This document shows positions 12,097 through 26,429 of a stretch of 64,000 nt of DNA, one piece after another. Source of the stretch: Poecilobothrus nobilitatus (taxonomy: Eukaryota > Arthropoda > Insecta > Diptera > Dolichopodidae); contig OX352773.1 in the NCBI GenBank assembly GCA_947095535.1, forward strand, positions 88,198,670 through 88,262,669. Reading direction: 5' to 3'. Both the position numbers and the translations under genes were made by a program. Below the pieces are notes generated by a model. It was not told the DNA's origin and made no database searches. It saw nothing but the letters and a program-made list of their open reading frames with translations. How positions within the stretch are numbered: the stretch's first letter is position 1; each line of letters starts with the position of its first letter.

Positions 12097-15000
12097 ATTG
12101 ATTTGAATAATTTAAAATTTTTAAAATTATATATTTACATAATATATACTAAATATTTTTTCTACAATCCTTTTACGTGAAATAAGTTAGAGAAATATTT
12201 AATACATAATTTGCAGATTGAATCAAAATATTAAAAGATGAAATCAATTTGTTCTTAATAACATTTCTAGTAATTCATTTAATTATTTGATTAGCAGAGA
12301 GTATTAGAACAATTATAAAAATGTATAAGTTCAAATGTTATTTAACTTTTAAGATTCTTTAATCGACGTATCATACTTAATATACATACGGCATACCTAT
12401 GACATGCACATTCTTTTTATTTATTAAATATTCGTCTATAGAAGACGGTTTTGAACAGAATGCTTAAATATTTTTTAGTAATTCTAAATTAAAGAAATTT
12501 TTAATGGATCTTTTTTCTTTTAAATTAGAAAAAAAACACCAAAATTTAACAATCTTTTATAGAAAATGAAAACTGAAATTTTTTACTAAGGTAAACCTAA
12601 CAAAAGAGAGGAAAATTTGAACAAAATTTACATATAAATTTCAAACAAATGTTTTGTACTCTTATATCTATAAACATACGAATATTTCGTATAAATGTTA
12701 ATACATTTATATGTATATGTATGTAGAAATAAATTATTATTACATATTTTGATGCAAGATGTGTGATTTTTTTTTTACAAAAAACAGTTTTTTTTATTTT
12801 TATAAAATTGCATAATAAAGAAAAGGAAGATTGAGTAATTTTTCTTCTTTATATACCTAGTAAACAAATTTTTTGTTTGTCGTTAGAGTTAAAAGACGAA
12901 ATCAAACTATGTACATGTTGACAGTTGAACATTCTTAGATTTTATTTCCTTCATTTTTTCTCCTCGTTTAGTCCTCTAATCGATTTATGTTGACTAAGAA
13001 TCATGGCGCATTACTTTCTTGTTTGTGTAATTTTTGTAATTATCTAACTTATAATCTCACCTTGTTTTTATTTTTCGGCTTGTTATTACAGGGTTCTTAA
13101 ATTATATTATTCTAATATAGGAACTTTTTTTGGCCTTTTATTAATTTCTCTGAATTTCATAAACCGTAATTCCTTTTTTTACATAAACAGTATTGTCTAT
13201 AAAGTTATGTACCTATGTACCTATAAAATAAAAATTCGAAATAGATAGGTACTTATTTTGCCTTAGTTTCCTGTTTATAAAAAACATAGCGTTCTTTTTT
13301 TATGAATTGTTTTTAGTTAAGCTTTTTTTTTATTTAATAATTATAAGTTTGATTTTTATTGAGTTAATAGAATTTGATACAATTTTAAGAAACATTGCCC
13401 AGATTGAGACTTTTAAAGTCCCCTATGATAATAATCACAATTATCTATGTCCATATGTATGTATGTACAGATGTTTTGCGGTTATAATTCATGTTGAGCA
13501 TTAAACTTTGTTATTCTGACCTATTTTTAACCAAAATTTCTAGATTAATGTTGACTTTCTCTGAAAACAGTCTCATAATATTAAATAATGTTGCTCCATA
13601 AAGTTTTTTATTCTCATTTTTTCATTAAGTTACCAACTCATCATAATATGCTTTGTGATTTTCTATATTTCACCCTTTCACATCTTTTCCATTTATCAGA
13701 TCAACGAATTCTGAAGAATTAGATATTTACCATGCAGATACATACATAAGTACATATGTATGTACATATATTAAAAACCGAATGTACGAATTTTTAATTT
13801 GAAAGTGTTTTGGAATTCGGATTTTAACCGCCACTAAACTCCAATGTTCATTAAAGATAGTTTACAACGGTAATTTTATTATATTAGTTATCTTATTCCT
13901 ATTCATCAATCTATATGTATGAATATACATATGTACATACATGCATATGTATGTAGGTATATTCTAAATTTCTAATTTACTAAGTATATGTATACTTATG
14001 TACATATTTATGTTTTTATATTACCAATCACCATATATAAATATATATGTGTGTAGATGTACATACCTAAAATGTACACCTAAAAATAAATTAAATAACT
14101 TGGCTTGGTTTGGAGCTTGCAATAAAATGAAATATTTACTTGTATTTCTCAATGGTTAAAAACAAAAATATTAAAACAACATCACATTCAACATTCAACA
14201 CAACACAACACAATAATAAGAACAGCAACAAACAACAGAATAACAAAATTCAGTATTTATGTCAAATTTCATAGTAAAATCTGGTAAAATACAACAATAT
14301 TTTTATTTTTTGCAGAAAAGAAAATTAACTGAAAAAAAAAACTAAAATACAAGTTTTTTTTATTATTCTATTTCAGAATTTTATTTAGCACTTTTTATTT
14401 TTGTTCATTCTTTTTTTTCTTTTTTTTTTTGCATTTATAACAATGACATTACAGTTCAAAAATAATATTAATTTCCTCCTTCCACAATAATTTCAAAATT
14501 CTAAAATTCATTATTTTCTATCCGAAATGAATATATGTATGTTTGTATGTACATATGTATATAAGTACATACATAATGCATAATATAAATAATTCAAAAT
14601 ATGTACAACTTGCATAAGTACATAAATGTGGATTATAAACGCATATATACTACATGAACAGTATAGAGAAAAATATTTCACAAGCTAAAATAAATTACAC
14701 TACCGCTGTTTGCTGGTTGGTACTTGGTACCTCAACAGCAGTCAGCACTAAATCACCATTCATCACAATAAAATAATACTAGACAGAGCAGCCCAGCAGA
14801 GCACTGGGTTCGTATAGTAAGGTACTGCTACTACTAGTACTGACTTACCGATACTCATTACTCAGTACTGACTAAAATAAAGAGTATCTGTAATAAAAGC
14901 TTGTAGGAAATTGTATACATTGTATAACTATACTATTTCGTTTGATTTATTTTTCTTTTTTCTTTTATATTTCTTTACAAAAACAAAACAAAAACGATTG

Positions 15001-15354
15001 CAGAATTATTATAACAGAATTGAGTTTAAATTTTAAACAAACTAAAAGAATATAAAAAAAAAAACGATCAAAAGATAAAATTAATTGTGAGTGGATTTTA
15101 ATATTACTTTTATTAACTATTTGGTTGAGTACTTTTTGATCTTTTATTATTTTCTGTTTTATAAAACAGGGATGAAAATCAGATTAAAAATAAAATATTT
15201 GCAGGCAGTTATAAAAATAAATGTTATTGCAGTATTATTATATTTTTTATCTATCCTCTGAAATAATATTAACCAATAATTACTAGAATCTTATATTTTA
15301 TAAAAGAAACGATATAAAAAAAAACATTTTTTTTAAGCCATTATTTTAAAAAAT
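12097..15354. other. AT-rich non-coding stretch
   Basis: No gene seen. It has TATG/CATA palindromes at 13735-13770, 13915-13960 and 14525-14580, and a CAACA-rich patch at 14170-14235. The less AT-rich island at 14701-14880 is listed separately. Confidence 0.55.
14701..14880. other. Higher-GC island with hairpins and a minus-strand GTAAGT
   Basis: This 180-bp patch stands out in composition. It contains GGTACTTGGTACC, a CCCAG/CTGGG stem around 14788-14810, and repeated CAGTACTGAC-like strings. On the minus strand TATCG is followed by a perfect GTAAGT, so an untranslated minus-strand exon or promoter is possible. No open frame supports coding. It is recorded as unexplained. Confidence 0.3.
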
Positions 15355-15783
15355 TTGAACAGCCATATAGTGCATGTAGGGAGTAGAGGGCGGGAAATGT
15401 ATAGAAAATACCTGGTATCAAAGCTACCTAAACTCCTTGGTACAATTCAGTATTTCGAAGCAACTGTAGGTGAGGTCTTGCATGTCATACGATTGGATTA
15501 CAAAAATGTAAATGAAGCTCCAGTTGGAGTGGTAACAAAAGACTTCTGCATCCAAAATGGGCAGCCTCTTCTGGGAAGTACTTTACCATCCAAAGGGTTA
15601 GTGTGCCTATCAGATCTGTGCTAATGGATTTATCACATATCCCTAAAACACTACCTTTTGACCAAATGACAACATATGGATCAAGGTCCCAAGAGGTGAC
15701 TGAAATATTGGAATTCTTGCTACAGTTCGTGGAATTGGGATATCGGATTTGGGAGTGCAGTAAGTTTCATATGGTGTGGTGGT
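15355..15783 (+). pseudogene. Frameshifted coding fragment of unrecognised family
   Basis: Two overlapping plus frames look like genuine protein, with varied residues, few low-complexity runs and higher GC than the surroundings. The first (15355-15624) includes HVGSRGREMYRKYL, YFEATVGEVLHVIRLDYKN and GVVTKDFCIQNGQPLLGSTL and stops after CLSDLC. The second (from about 15615 to 15783) continues with LMDLSHIPKTLPFDQMTTYG, SRSQEVTEILEFLLQFVELG and YRIWECSK. They read as one product broken by a single frameshift near 15610-15625. Neither frame needs a methionine start, so the 5' part is missing or lies in another exon. No intron-like borders are obvious; a processed fragment or an uncatalogued element domain is possible. 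I do not recognise the family. Confidence 0.6.
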
Positions 15784-17369
15784 AACACTAAGAATACCAC
15801 GATAACTGATCGGAAAAAGCCCTATACCCTTTATTGAGTTAAAAGAAAGTGAAGACGATACTTTTACTAAATTTTAGTTTTGTGTTTAATTAAAAATTGC
15901 CAAAATATTTTTTTTTATTTTCTTATTCTAAATAAAAAGAAATTCAAAAATTTAAAAATATTTCGCACTTTTTTATTATAATCAACCAAATTATGCGAAA
16001 AGTCTTAAAAAAAATCAATTTCATCCCTGGCAACTCATAAACTGTTGAATTTTAATTTTCTATTCCTTTCGCAACATTTTCATGTTTTTAACATTTCTTA
16101 GAATTATAGAAACGTTTTTTTAAGCATTTTAAAATTAAAATGAAATAGAATTATAATTCTGTAAAATATAATGTGAATGCGTTTGTTTACACGCAAGAGG
16201 GAAAGTGCCTTAACATTTTTATAACAGCAAGTTGTTAAATGTTTAAATACATACAATAACAACATTTTACTGTACCGATCAACTAATTTTAATTCCCTTA
16301 TTATTAAATTATTTACATTAAAATAGAAAGGGTAAAAAAACATAGAAAATTATATGAACAAATGAATTTATAAAATGAAAGAGAAAAATGTAGAAAAGCA
16401 TTAATTCTGTAAAGTGTAGACTGTAAGTGAGAGACATTTTAACGTTTTTGGTTTTAAGTTAATAGTTAATAATACAAAAATACTTTATACATATTTATAT
16501 TATGTACTTATTTCTTTCCATTTGCAATGCATATGGAATGCAAGCGATATTGCTATGTATGATTTTTATTTTTTATGTTTTGAGAATTTCTCCCACAAAA
16601 ATATTTATATATGTGTGTTTAGTTTTTGATTTTACATTAACATATGTTTCACTCACTGTTATCTGTTAATTTTATACAGTTCTATTTATGTTATGTACAA
16701 TAAAATTACATTTAAGCTACTTTAAATACTGCTGTCTGCTAGCATATACTATACAGTACTCAATAAAGTCTCAATATATTTTAACTCAACTTAAATGTGG
16801 TACACACATAACTAAATATAACTGTCACTTTCATCATTTTAATTTTTTTTATATTATACATACTTACATACATTAAATATTATGTTTTTTTAATATAGAA
16901 AAATAGAAATGAATATAAAATATAAATAAGTATGTATGTATGCATGTATAAAAAAATGTATATATTATATATGATACTCTGGCACAATGAATTAAAATCA
17001 TATGAAATATTTTACTACTACATATTTTTTTTTTGTTTTTGTTGTTTTTTTGTAGTATGTTTAGTAGTTATGTATGTTCAATAAAAGATATAGGTAAGTA
17101 AGTAAGTAAGTAAGCAACTAGTAAGTAAAAATAAAAAAAATTTTTAAAATAAAGTTAAGTTAACAATAGAGTGTAAAAAGCTATAAAACAACAAAAAAAA
17201 AAAAACAAATAAAAACAACAAATTTTATGATTTTTTTTTTTTTGAGAAAGGAAAAAAGAAAGGAAAATCTGCTGCGCAATCCGTATAGACAGACAAGAAA
17301 AAAAAATATTTTTTTACACTTTGTACAGTTTTTTTTTTGCTTTTTTTTTTTGTATTTTTTGAATTTCAG
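15784..17369. other. AT-rich non-coding stretch
   Basis: Nothing recognisable. The minus frame at 16104-16343 and the plus frame at 16688-16876 encode low-complexity or random peptides. A (GTAA)n run lies at 17095-17115. Confidence 0.5.
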
Positions 17370-17451
17370 TTATCCAGAATTACTCGTTATGATCGGAGGC
17401 AAATCGGTGTCGTCGTTATTTCGTTTTATAAAGAAAATAACAGTGAAGTGA
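17370..17451 (+). other. Candidate terminal exon (splice acceptor plus short ORF)
   Basis: A long T-rich pyrimidine tract ends in GAATTTCAG at 17361-17369, a strong-looking 3' splice site. The next 80 bases are the least AT-rich for kilobases. One frame reads YPELLVMIGGKSVSSLFRFI KKITVK and stops at 17451. A second frame, LSRITRYDRRQIGVVVISFY, is also open for about 30 codons. It could be an alternative last exon of the gene suggested at the window start, or the start of a small ORF (ATG at 17390). The family is not recognised. T-rich tracts are common here, so chance is possible. Confidence 0.3.
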
Positions 17452-20400
17452 AAAAAAAAATTAATAATTAAAACAAAAAAAAAAAAAAAATATATACATA
17501 TAATAATTTCGTTTTATTGTACGTTGCGTTTCGCGTTTTATTTTGCTGTTTTCGCCTTCAATATTTTCTATTTGTTTTTATTTATTTTAATTTAAATTTT
17601 AAAATACAAAAAAATTACACGCGGAACAAATTACATTTATTTCAATACAATATTTTTTTTTTTTTTTTTTTTGAGGAAATAAATAAATAATAAAAAACTA
17701 CATATGTAAATAAAATATATAATATATTATTATTTGTACCTACATTCATTTTAATGACGACAACAATTTAATGAAATCAAAAAAATTCATCAGATGATTC
17801 ATTTTAATGATATTTGAACCCTTCCGCTTTTGGTTGTTTTGTTTTTATTTTTAATATTTTTGTATGTACATACACATGTATGTAATTACATATATTTGTT
17901 TGTTTTAATTAATTTGTTTTTCATTAAAAAAAAAAAAAATATATATATTTATAAAAATAAAACAAATTATAATAAAATTAAAAAAAAATATTTTAATAAA
18001 ATACATATCTACCTTTGGAATACTCATACTTTTTCTTGAAAAAAAGGCAAAACAAATTAAGAAAGAAAAAAAACCCAATTAAAGTTAAATAATAGTGAAA
18101 TTTATAAGAGAAATGTGCGTTTCAAAAAATAAACAAAACAAAATAGTTTGGGATTACAAATAAAATTACAATATTTTACAGAAATATTAAAATTTACTTA
18201 GAAAATGAATGTTACTTTTAAAATACATACATTCAAACATTTAAAACAATAAATAAATAAATTGGATTCCTTAATGTAATACTGCCTTATATTTAAATTT
18301 AATTTTTCTTTATTTTCAAATTGTTTGCAATTAAAATAAAATATAAAAAATAAAAACAAAAAATAATTACATATTATTTATTTTGTTTTTTTAAATTTTA
18401 ATAAAAAATATTAAAGAAATATTTATATAAAACAAACAAATAAATAAATATAACAAAAGTTTTTTTTTGAAAACAACTACAAAAAAAAAAACAAGGTGAT
18501 TAATTAAACACAATACAATTATATATTATGTATCTAGCTAGTATAGCTACTATATGGAAATAAAGTGTTTTTACTCTTAAATATATACATATATACATAT
18601 ATATATATATACAAATTTGTTTATATTATAATATATTATTATTATTATAATAAATTGATTTTTAAAATAAATGTTCTAATAAAAAAAAAAAAACAAAAAA
18701 AAAAAACCTTAAGAAGAAGTTGAATAACATTTACTAGGAATTAATTAATTCGTTGTGGATTATTATTTATTATTAATATAAAAATATACGTTTTATAAAA
18801 ATAAAAATTATATATACATATACATATATGTAAATAATATCTACATATTTATTTAAGTTTCATACATACACTTATATGTACATAATTGATTCTAATAAGT
18901 ACCTCATAATTATAATAAATTATTAAACAAAATAAGAATTAAAATATGAAATTTTATATTTAAATTAAAAATATTATAAATAAATAAAATAAATAAAGTG
19001 ATATATGTATATAACATTAAGTTACATAAGTATACAATAATTAATTTAAATGTACTGTAATTGTATAAAAATTATAAAAATGATTATTATTGTTATACAA
19101 TATACTGTAATAAAATGAATATAAATAAAAGTTTACTTAATATACCTTGAAAGAAAGGTGTATATATACATATATACTTATACCTTTCTATATATTTAAA
19201 ATTTAATATAATAGGAATTAAACAATTAAATAAGAAGAAGAAAAAGTTTTATCTACCATTTCAAATAAAATCATTTTTGATTTAATTTATATTACCTACA
19301 GATAATTTATAACATACTTATTATAAATACATATATATATATTTTTTGGATAATAAACAACAGAATTTTTTAATAAAAAACGATCAGCCAATCAATTTTA
19401 AAACAGAACAAAAAAAAATCATCCATATATTATTTATAATATAATATAGAATATATTTAGCCTTATTAATAATTTTGGAATAAATCATTTAATTAATTTA
19501 ATGTCACAGGTAATATAGCAAAATTACTTAAAAATATTTTTTTTTATATTTTCTTTATTAAATTCACATTAATTTTGTAAGATTTTATAATTACATGATA
19601 CACAATATATATGCATGGACATACTTTGTATATTATAGGTACCATATAATATGTATTTTCTGTTTTACCTTTTTCCTTCAGTTTCTTTCTCTTTTTTTTT
19701 TTTTTTTTTTTGTTTAATTATTAAAAATTTTATTTTTTAAATTTAAAAATTAAATGAATTGTTGTCTCGAATCTAATATAATCCATTCATAATACATTTA
19801 AAAAAAAAAAAAAAAAATTAAATGAAATAAAATGAAAATTTTTTAATACCTTCACTTCACAAAAGTTATGTGATTTGTGCAATAAAAATAAACAATACAC
19901 AATAATATTAAAAGTGAGTGTTTTTGTTTTTCCCTTTCATTCACTCACTTATTTTTACTTACTTATATCAAAGTTACCATTCACTGCTGCTAGTTTTTCG
20001 TTTAGTTCACTGTGTACACAGAACATAAAAAAAAAAAAATTGGTAGAGTTTTAGTTTTTTTTTGGTTTTTTATTTTTTAAATAATGGGAAACCAAAAAAA
20101 AAAAAAAAACATAAAAATGAAAAAGGTTTTAATGTAGGAGGAATAAAAGAAAAAGAAAGAATTTATTGTGTTGTCTGAGAAAAAAAGAGAAAGAAATGAA
20201 AAATAAAAAATGGAGTACTACACTTATACAGATGAATAATTTTTTTTTTTAGTTTTATATTCGTTTAGTTTTGTACTTTTTTTTTAGTTTTATTTCTTTT
20301 TTTTTTTTTAGTTATTTACATAAAAAAGTTATGGGAAAATTGTTATATAACATTTTATTTTAAAAAAGAAAGAAGTAAAGATAAAGTATGAAGTATGTAT

Positions 20401-20893
20401 GTAAGTTTTTGAATCAACTAAAAGAAATGATGTGAAAAGATAGATTTTACTTTTTTTTTTTTAAATAGAAATTAAATAAGTACCTACAAGAATAAAAAGG
20501 CCCTTTTTGCAAAAGTATAAATTCATAAATCAAATAGGTAGGTACATTAAACTCTTTAAACAAAAAAAAAAAAACTAAATAAGAGAAAGTATATAGGTAC
20601 CACACTAATTACTACAATAATTAATTATTGATACCTATATGTATTAAGTAAATTGCATTAAAATTAAATACAGATACAGTTATAATATAGGTATTAAATT
20701 AAAAAAGAAAAATATTTTTGATGATTTTTCTATCACTAAACTATGACGCCATTTATGTATGTATATACATATAAAGAAATTAAATTCAATAAACTTTACT
20801 ACTGTTAAAAAATATAAAAAATATTTTTTTTTTAATGTATTTAAAAATTTTTAAATTAATAAAATAGTAAATGAAGGTAAAATGGATATTTTG

Positions 20894-20913
20894 TATATAT
20901 ATATATATATATA
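20894..20913. repeat. (TA)10 microsatellite
   Basis: Pure TA dinucleotide run in intron-like DNA. Confidence 0.9.
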
Positions 20914-23674
20914 AAGGTTATTTGTCTAGTATTATGAATTTTTAAAACTTTTGAAATGCGTAAAATAACAGATAAAATAAAAAAATACTTATAGAAAAAA
21001 CCCTACTGTACCGAAATGTTAATACCTACTATGCATACAAAAAAAAAAAAAACATTTTTTTATTTTTCAAACTTTTAAATTTTGACATTGAAAATTCGAT
21101 TTCTCTTATTTGTTTTAAATTTTTTTTTTTTTTGTTTTTGTAGCTTTTTTTTATTTTTAATTTTTTGTTTGCAAGCTCAAAAAATATAACTAACTTAATT
21201 TCAAGGCTAATTTCTAAAATAAATTTTAAATTACTATTTCTTTTTTTTTGTTACGCTCTTAGGTATTTAAATAAAAATAGTTAGATTTTATTTTTCTTTC
21301 AAATGAAACTTAACGTTATTTTAATCATTGATCGTTTACATTTAGATGAGATCCAAGAAATTTTCTATTTTTTCTCCTATTACTTATCTTCTAAAACTGA
21401 TTTTCTATAAATTTTGCTCAACTAATTTTAATTGAAATAAGTTTATAGTTAGGTACCTATAAATTAATGAACGAGAACGAGAACAATGCTATGATGTTGA
21501 AAATTGAAAATTCCTAACTAATATTAAAAGGATTATTTTGTTTACAAAAAAATTAATAATTAATTAGACAATGTTTTGGCTGAAATCACAATTCTGCAGT
21601 AAGAATTATTGAATTAACAGGATTGATTGTTCTTATCTTAAAAGATTAAAACTAATTATAATTACTATTTATAGAAAGTAAGATGAAATTATAAAAGAAT
21701 AAATAATTTTGAAATTTTACAGAATTTCTTAATTCATTCTCATATTTAAAGCAAACTTATTTAACGTTTCCTATTGTGTCTAATTTATTTTATTAACTTT
21801 ATTGAATTTGTTAAGTTGTTTATTGATAACAAAATATACTTATATTTTTTTTTCTGTATTTACTTTCAATATTAATCATTGTAATTATCTATGTGAATTC
21901 ATTAAATTAAATAGTATTATTTAAATTACATACATATACATATAATATGTATACTCTCTTTTTTATTATATACATATACGATAACCCTAAAACTTTCCCT
22001 TCGCTTACATTTCAATAAAGACATTTTTTTCTATTAATCTAAGAATTTATCTATACAAATAAATATTGATTACTATAAAATTCTATAATCATTTCCTGTA
22101 CACTTATTTAAATATTAATCATCAAAAATAAATTTTTTCTCAAAATTAAAAAAAAAATATAACTATATATAAAAAACAAACCTTCTTCCGCTTATTTTGG
22201 GGAATATTAACTTAATCACTTTCATTGAAATTAAATTCAGTAAGTATGTACCTATACGTTAGATATTTAATTATTATGTATTTTGTTTTTTTTTTTTTTT
22301 TTTCAAGTCACATATTCATTTTCAATGAAAATGACGCAGTATAACTTCTACTACCTTTTTGAATTTATATTTTTTAGAAAAAAAAAAAAACAACCAAAAC
22401 ACCCAAAAAAAACTTTCGTTATTTCAAGCTTTTTTTGGAATAAAATTTCGAAATTACGTCTATAAGAAATTCATGGACCTTGAAAAGCAAAACTTAAATT
22501 AAAAAAAAAAAATAAAATAATAAAATATATACATAATATATTTTCATATTTATATATGTATATATAAAAAACAAATGGACAGAGTGTCTCAAAATTATAA
22601 CTAAGAAATTTCAGAGCTTAGAATTTAATTGATGTAAAAATTAGATATTCATATTAGGTACATTACTCAATATAGAATTTTGAAATAGGCCAATGTTAAA
22701 TATATATACTTATACTTTTGACTCATTTCTTCAATTTATCTCTATTCTTTATAAGTAAGTCTGTTTTTATTTCAAATTTACTTATATTAAAACTTGGTTT
22801 TTTTTTGAAAATTAAAACTTAATACAACTACGTAAGTAGGTACTTAACATAATTAGTTTATATTAATTATATTAATACTTTCATGCGTAAGAATAGTACT
22901 CACAATGCTAAATTTAATTAGGGAAATTAACGCAAGAATAATTTAATAAAAACTAAACGAAATTATATAATTAACTAGTTATGATTTTAGAGTTTAGTAA
23001 AATTTTAAACCTTCTTCGAAATTAAAAATTGAAAATATAAGTTCTTAAACTTTTAATATACATATTATTATATAATATATCCCATGACATATTATTAACA
23101 TAAAATTTCAAAAATTTTGAGATTAAACTCTATTGGGACATTTTGTTATCGTAATATAAGTAATAAATAGTATATTTTTCTAATTTTGTTAATCTAAAAC
23201 TACGTCTAAGAGAAAAAAAAAAGTAGTAAACTACTTAATTTTGAAAATTGAATTTAAATTTTAAAAATAAAAACTCTTGTATTATAAAAAAAACAGATTT
23301 CCAATCGTAAATCGTGATATAGAAAGAGATGGCAATATACATTATACCAATTTAGTTAGTTTATTTGCTTATTTATTATTTACTTAGTAGTTATAGAATT
23401 TTGTTTTTAAAATTGTCTGTTAATATGTTTTTTTTTACAAAAAAATTGTAAGATTTTTTTTTTTTTTTTTTTTATAATAAATTAATTTAAACAAAGGTCA
23501 AATCTTTATAACTGTATAATGGAGGGGCGGTTAAAAAGGTAAAAACTAAATCAAACCAAAATTTTACAAAAGAAAAGAAAACAAAAAAAAACAATCTCAT
23601 GTAACTTTTCAGATTATTCCAATAAAAAGTCTATCTAATTTTGTAATATGACATTATTATATATATGTATATAA

Positions 23675-23679
<5 letters not shown>

Positions 23680-23709
<30 letters not shown>
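23680..23709. repeat. (AT)n microsatellite
   Basis: About 15 uninterrupted AT units, preceded by a TATATATGTATATAAATAAA mixture. It can form a cruciform. Confidence 0.9.
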
Positions 23710-23710
<1 letters not shown>

Positions 23711-24857
23711 CAAAATATTACAAAGATGGTGAAAAGCTTTTTAATTTTTATTTATTTTTTGTTTAAATTACATTATAATAAATAGTATATATATATTGTA
23801 CATATATATTTATGTACATAATATATGTATTGTTTTTAAAAAAATATATACATACATATACGTACATATATATAAATAATCTGATGAATATGAAAACCAG
23901 TCAGTCATTAATGACGCCCTTGCTTTCAAGGTAAATTCCAAGTTTTTTTTTAGTTACTTTTTTTTCTATCTATGTATCTCTGTTTTCGCATATCTACAAG
24001 TTTTTATAACTGATGACTGATTGAATCTGTTATTGTTATTACTGTTGCTACTTAATCTTTTACTTTTTTCTTTAATTTTTCTTTATGTTTATGTTTTTCT
24101 TCAAATTCCGTACCTTCTCATATAATTAAATAGTGTTAACTTGCATTTCGTGATAAAATGAAAGGAAATGTATACTTAAGGTAATTAATAAAATAAGTAA
24201 GAATATTAATTATTAAATAATAGATTTAAAATTAAAATATTATTCATATTTGTTATATTATATATAGTTAACTATATAGAATGTATCTCCTTCATCTATA
24301 AAACAGTAGTTCTAAAGTAAAAATAATTTCATTTATATTTGATTTATATTGCGAGATTAAATAGATTTTGAGTTTGAAATTTTATAATTATTTTATTATT
24401 TTTCATTATGGTCAAAAAAGTATTGTTATATTTTTATTTCTATTTCTCTTACTTATCTTATTTTAATTTCTTTCTCTATTAGTTTCCATTTTGTATGGGC
24501 TTAACAATTATTCTATATATTTATCGCATTTCATGTTTTTTCTTAAACAATACTTTAGGATTAGCATCCTCTATTTCAACTGTCATTTCATTAATCATTT
24601 AAGTATATTACTTATATGTTATTTATTTATTTACTTATTTAATAATTGTTTCGAATGAAATTCATAAGCTGTTATGACTTATTTGTAACATAGTGGTCGG
24701 TTTTCCCATTACATCTAAAATATCTATGATTTGTGTTAATTGAGGGGAAAGGAACGGAAAATCTTAACTTAACTAAATTATAAAATGTACTTAAAACTAA
24801 CGGAAAATTTTGAAAAACACCATATTGATTAATTAAATAAATTTCTTATTATTTTAT

Positions 24858-25082
24858 TTAATTTGTACACGATTCAAGTGTGTTGTGTAAACCATTATAA
24901 TTTGGAAGATTGTTGTAATTAAAAAGTCGGTATGTTCTTTTAATAGTAGTTTTTCGATCAATTGAAGCCGCGAAACCAACAACATCAATATGTTGATCAA
25001 AAATATTTAAATTTTTTCTAACGATGAACATTAATAAATGAAATTTAGAATACCACAGAGATTTTTGAGTTAATTTTGTCAC
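24858..25082 (-). CDS. Short ORF of doubtful coding status
   Basis: A 74-codon minus-strand ORF with an ATG start. Unlike most frames here it is not homopolymeric: it contains FDQHIDVVGFAASIDRKTTI followed by KRTYRLFNYNNLPNYNGLHN. I recognise no domain, signal peptide or membrane segment. There is no neighbouring gene to support it and no clear splice border. It may be a decayed coding fragment or chance; only conservation or transcript data could decide. Confidence 0.2.
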   Translation of the reverse strand: MTKLTQKSLWYSKFHLLMFIVRKNLNIFDQHIDVVGFAASIDRKTTIKRTYRLFNYNNLPNYNGLHNTLESCTN

Positions 25083-26409
25083 GGATTAGTTTTTACTTTT
25101 TGTCAACTGCTTTTTCCTTTTCCTTTTTTTTAATTAGATTTTCTTTATAATCATGATTATAACATCATCCGATCAATTGATCTTCATTTTTATTTTACAT
25201 ATTATAAGTTGATCATAATTATATGGCGTTCATTTAGTTAGATATTCTTCTTTAATTTTTGAAATTGGTTCAGCTATGTAGGATTTAAATATTATAAGAA
25301 TGTAGAAAATTATGTTTATAAATTCGAGGGTGGGGAATCAATCTGTGCTATAGTCTAAAAGCGGTTTACAACTATAGTACTAATTTGTATATGTTATTAT
25401 TCTTATTTTGGCAAACCACTATTTTGTTAAGACTATCTAAAGATTAAGAAGTTGAAGTCCCCTTATTTATAAGAAAATAATATCCTACATATGTATTAAT
25501 TTATTTCTGGTATAATAAACTAACTGTATATACCTATAACAACAAATTACTTATACATCATTATAAAAATTTTTTCTGATGTCATTGAAAATAAGAAGAA
25601 AAGAAGTAAAAATACAGACAGAACAGAAATTGAATTTCTTATTTTATTTTGAATGCGATATAATTTCACAAAGAATTAAGTCTTAAGTTAAAGTAACTGG
25701 TATTTATATATCTATATAATTGTATACATACATATGTATATTAAAATTTTATAAATAAATAAAAATACACTACAATTTTATTTCTTTTCTTTTTTATTTT
25801 ACATACTGTGAATAACTATGAAAAAAAAGTGTTTCATGTTGTGTTAAGTTTGTAATGATCGTTGATCGTTGACGATCGACCTTCAAAAACCTCTTTTTTT
25901 GTGCTTTTATCTCTTTCTCTTTCTTTCTTTCTCTACATTTTTTTTTTCTTTTCAATATTAATTCTCGTTATTATTTTTCATTTCATTTTATTTTTTTTTT
26001 TTTTGCTTAATTGTTAATAATTTTTAAAGATTCAAAAACATAACGAATGACTTAAGAATGGTGGTTCGATTTTAAAAAAGAACTATGTATATATAATGAT
26101 TTAAAAGTAGTGTTTGTTGGGAGGTTAAGTAAAGTAAAAATAAAAAATAAAAAAAAACAAAAGTAGGAAGTATTTTCAAATAATTCCGCATTTAAAAGTC
26201 AATAGCTATGTTTAATTTTTTCCAAAAAAAAAACATGTTTTTTTTTTTTCTAATTTTGTTTTTGAGGTAAATAGAGCCATTAATCTATGAACTTGAAAGC
26301 TCTAATAGACGATTAATCACAAAAAAAAAAAAATAACAAATAAAAATACCTACCACAATCCATATTACATTTTAGAAGTTTTCTAATTTAAGAAATTTGT
26401 ATTTTTCTT

Positions 26410-26429
26410 CCCCCTCCCCCCTCCCACCC
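26410..26429 (-). other. G-quadruplex-forming motif on the minus strand
   Basis: The plus strand reads C5-T-C6-T-C3-A-C3. The minus strand therefore has G3-N-G3-N-G6-N-G5 with three single-base loops, a canonical high-stability G-quadruplex pattern (i-motif on the other strand). It is the only such tract in the window. It is followed by CTTCACAG, so it could also serve as a C-rich pyrimidine tract of a plus-strand splice acceptor. Confidence 0.8.

Larger units (their letters stand above)
17452..24857. other. Long AT-rich non-coding stretch
   Basis: No gene found. Contents are poly-A and poly-T runs, dispersed TATG/CATA, and (TA)n. There is an AGTGAGTG/CACTCACT hairpin around 19911-19950. Frames such as 17830-18039 and 22283-22465 follow homopolymers and have no protein-like composition. 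Confidence 0.55.
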
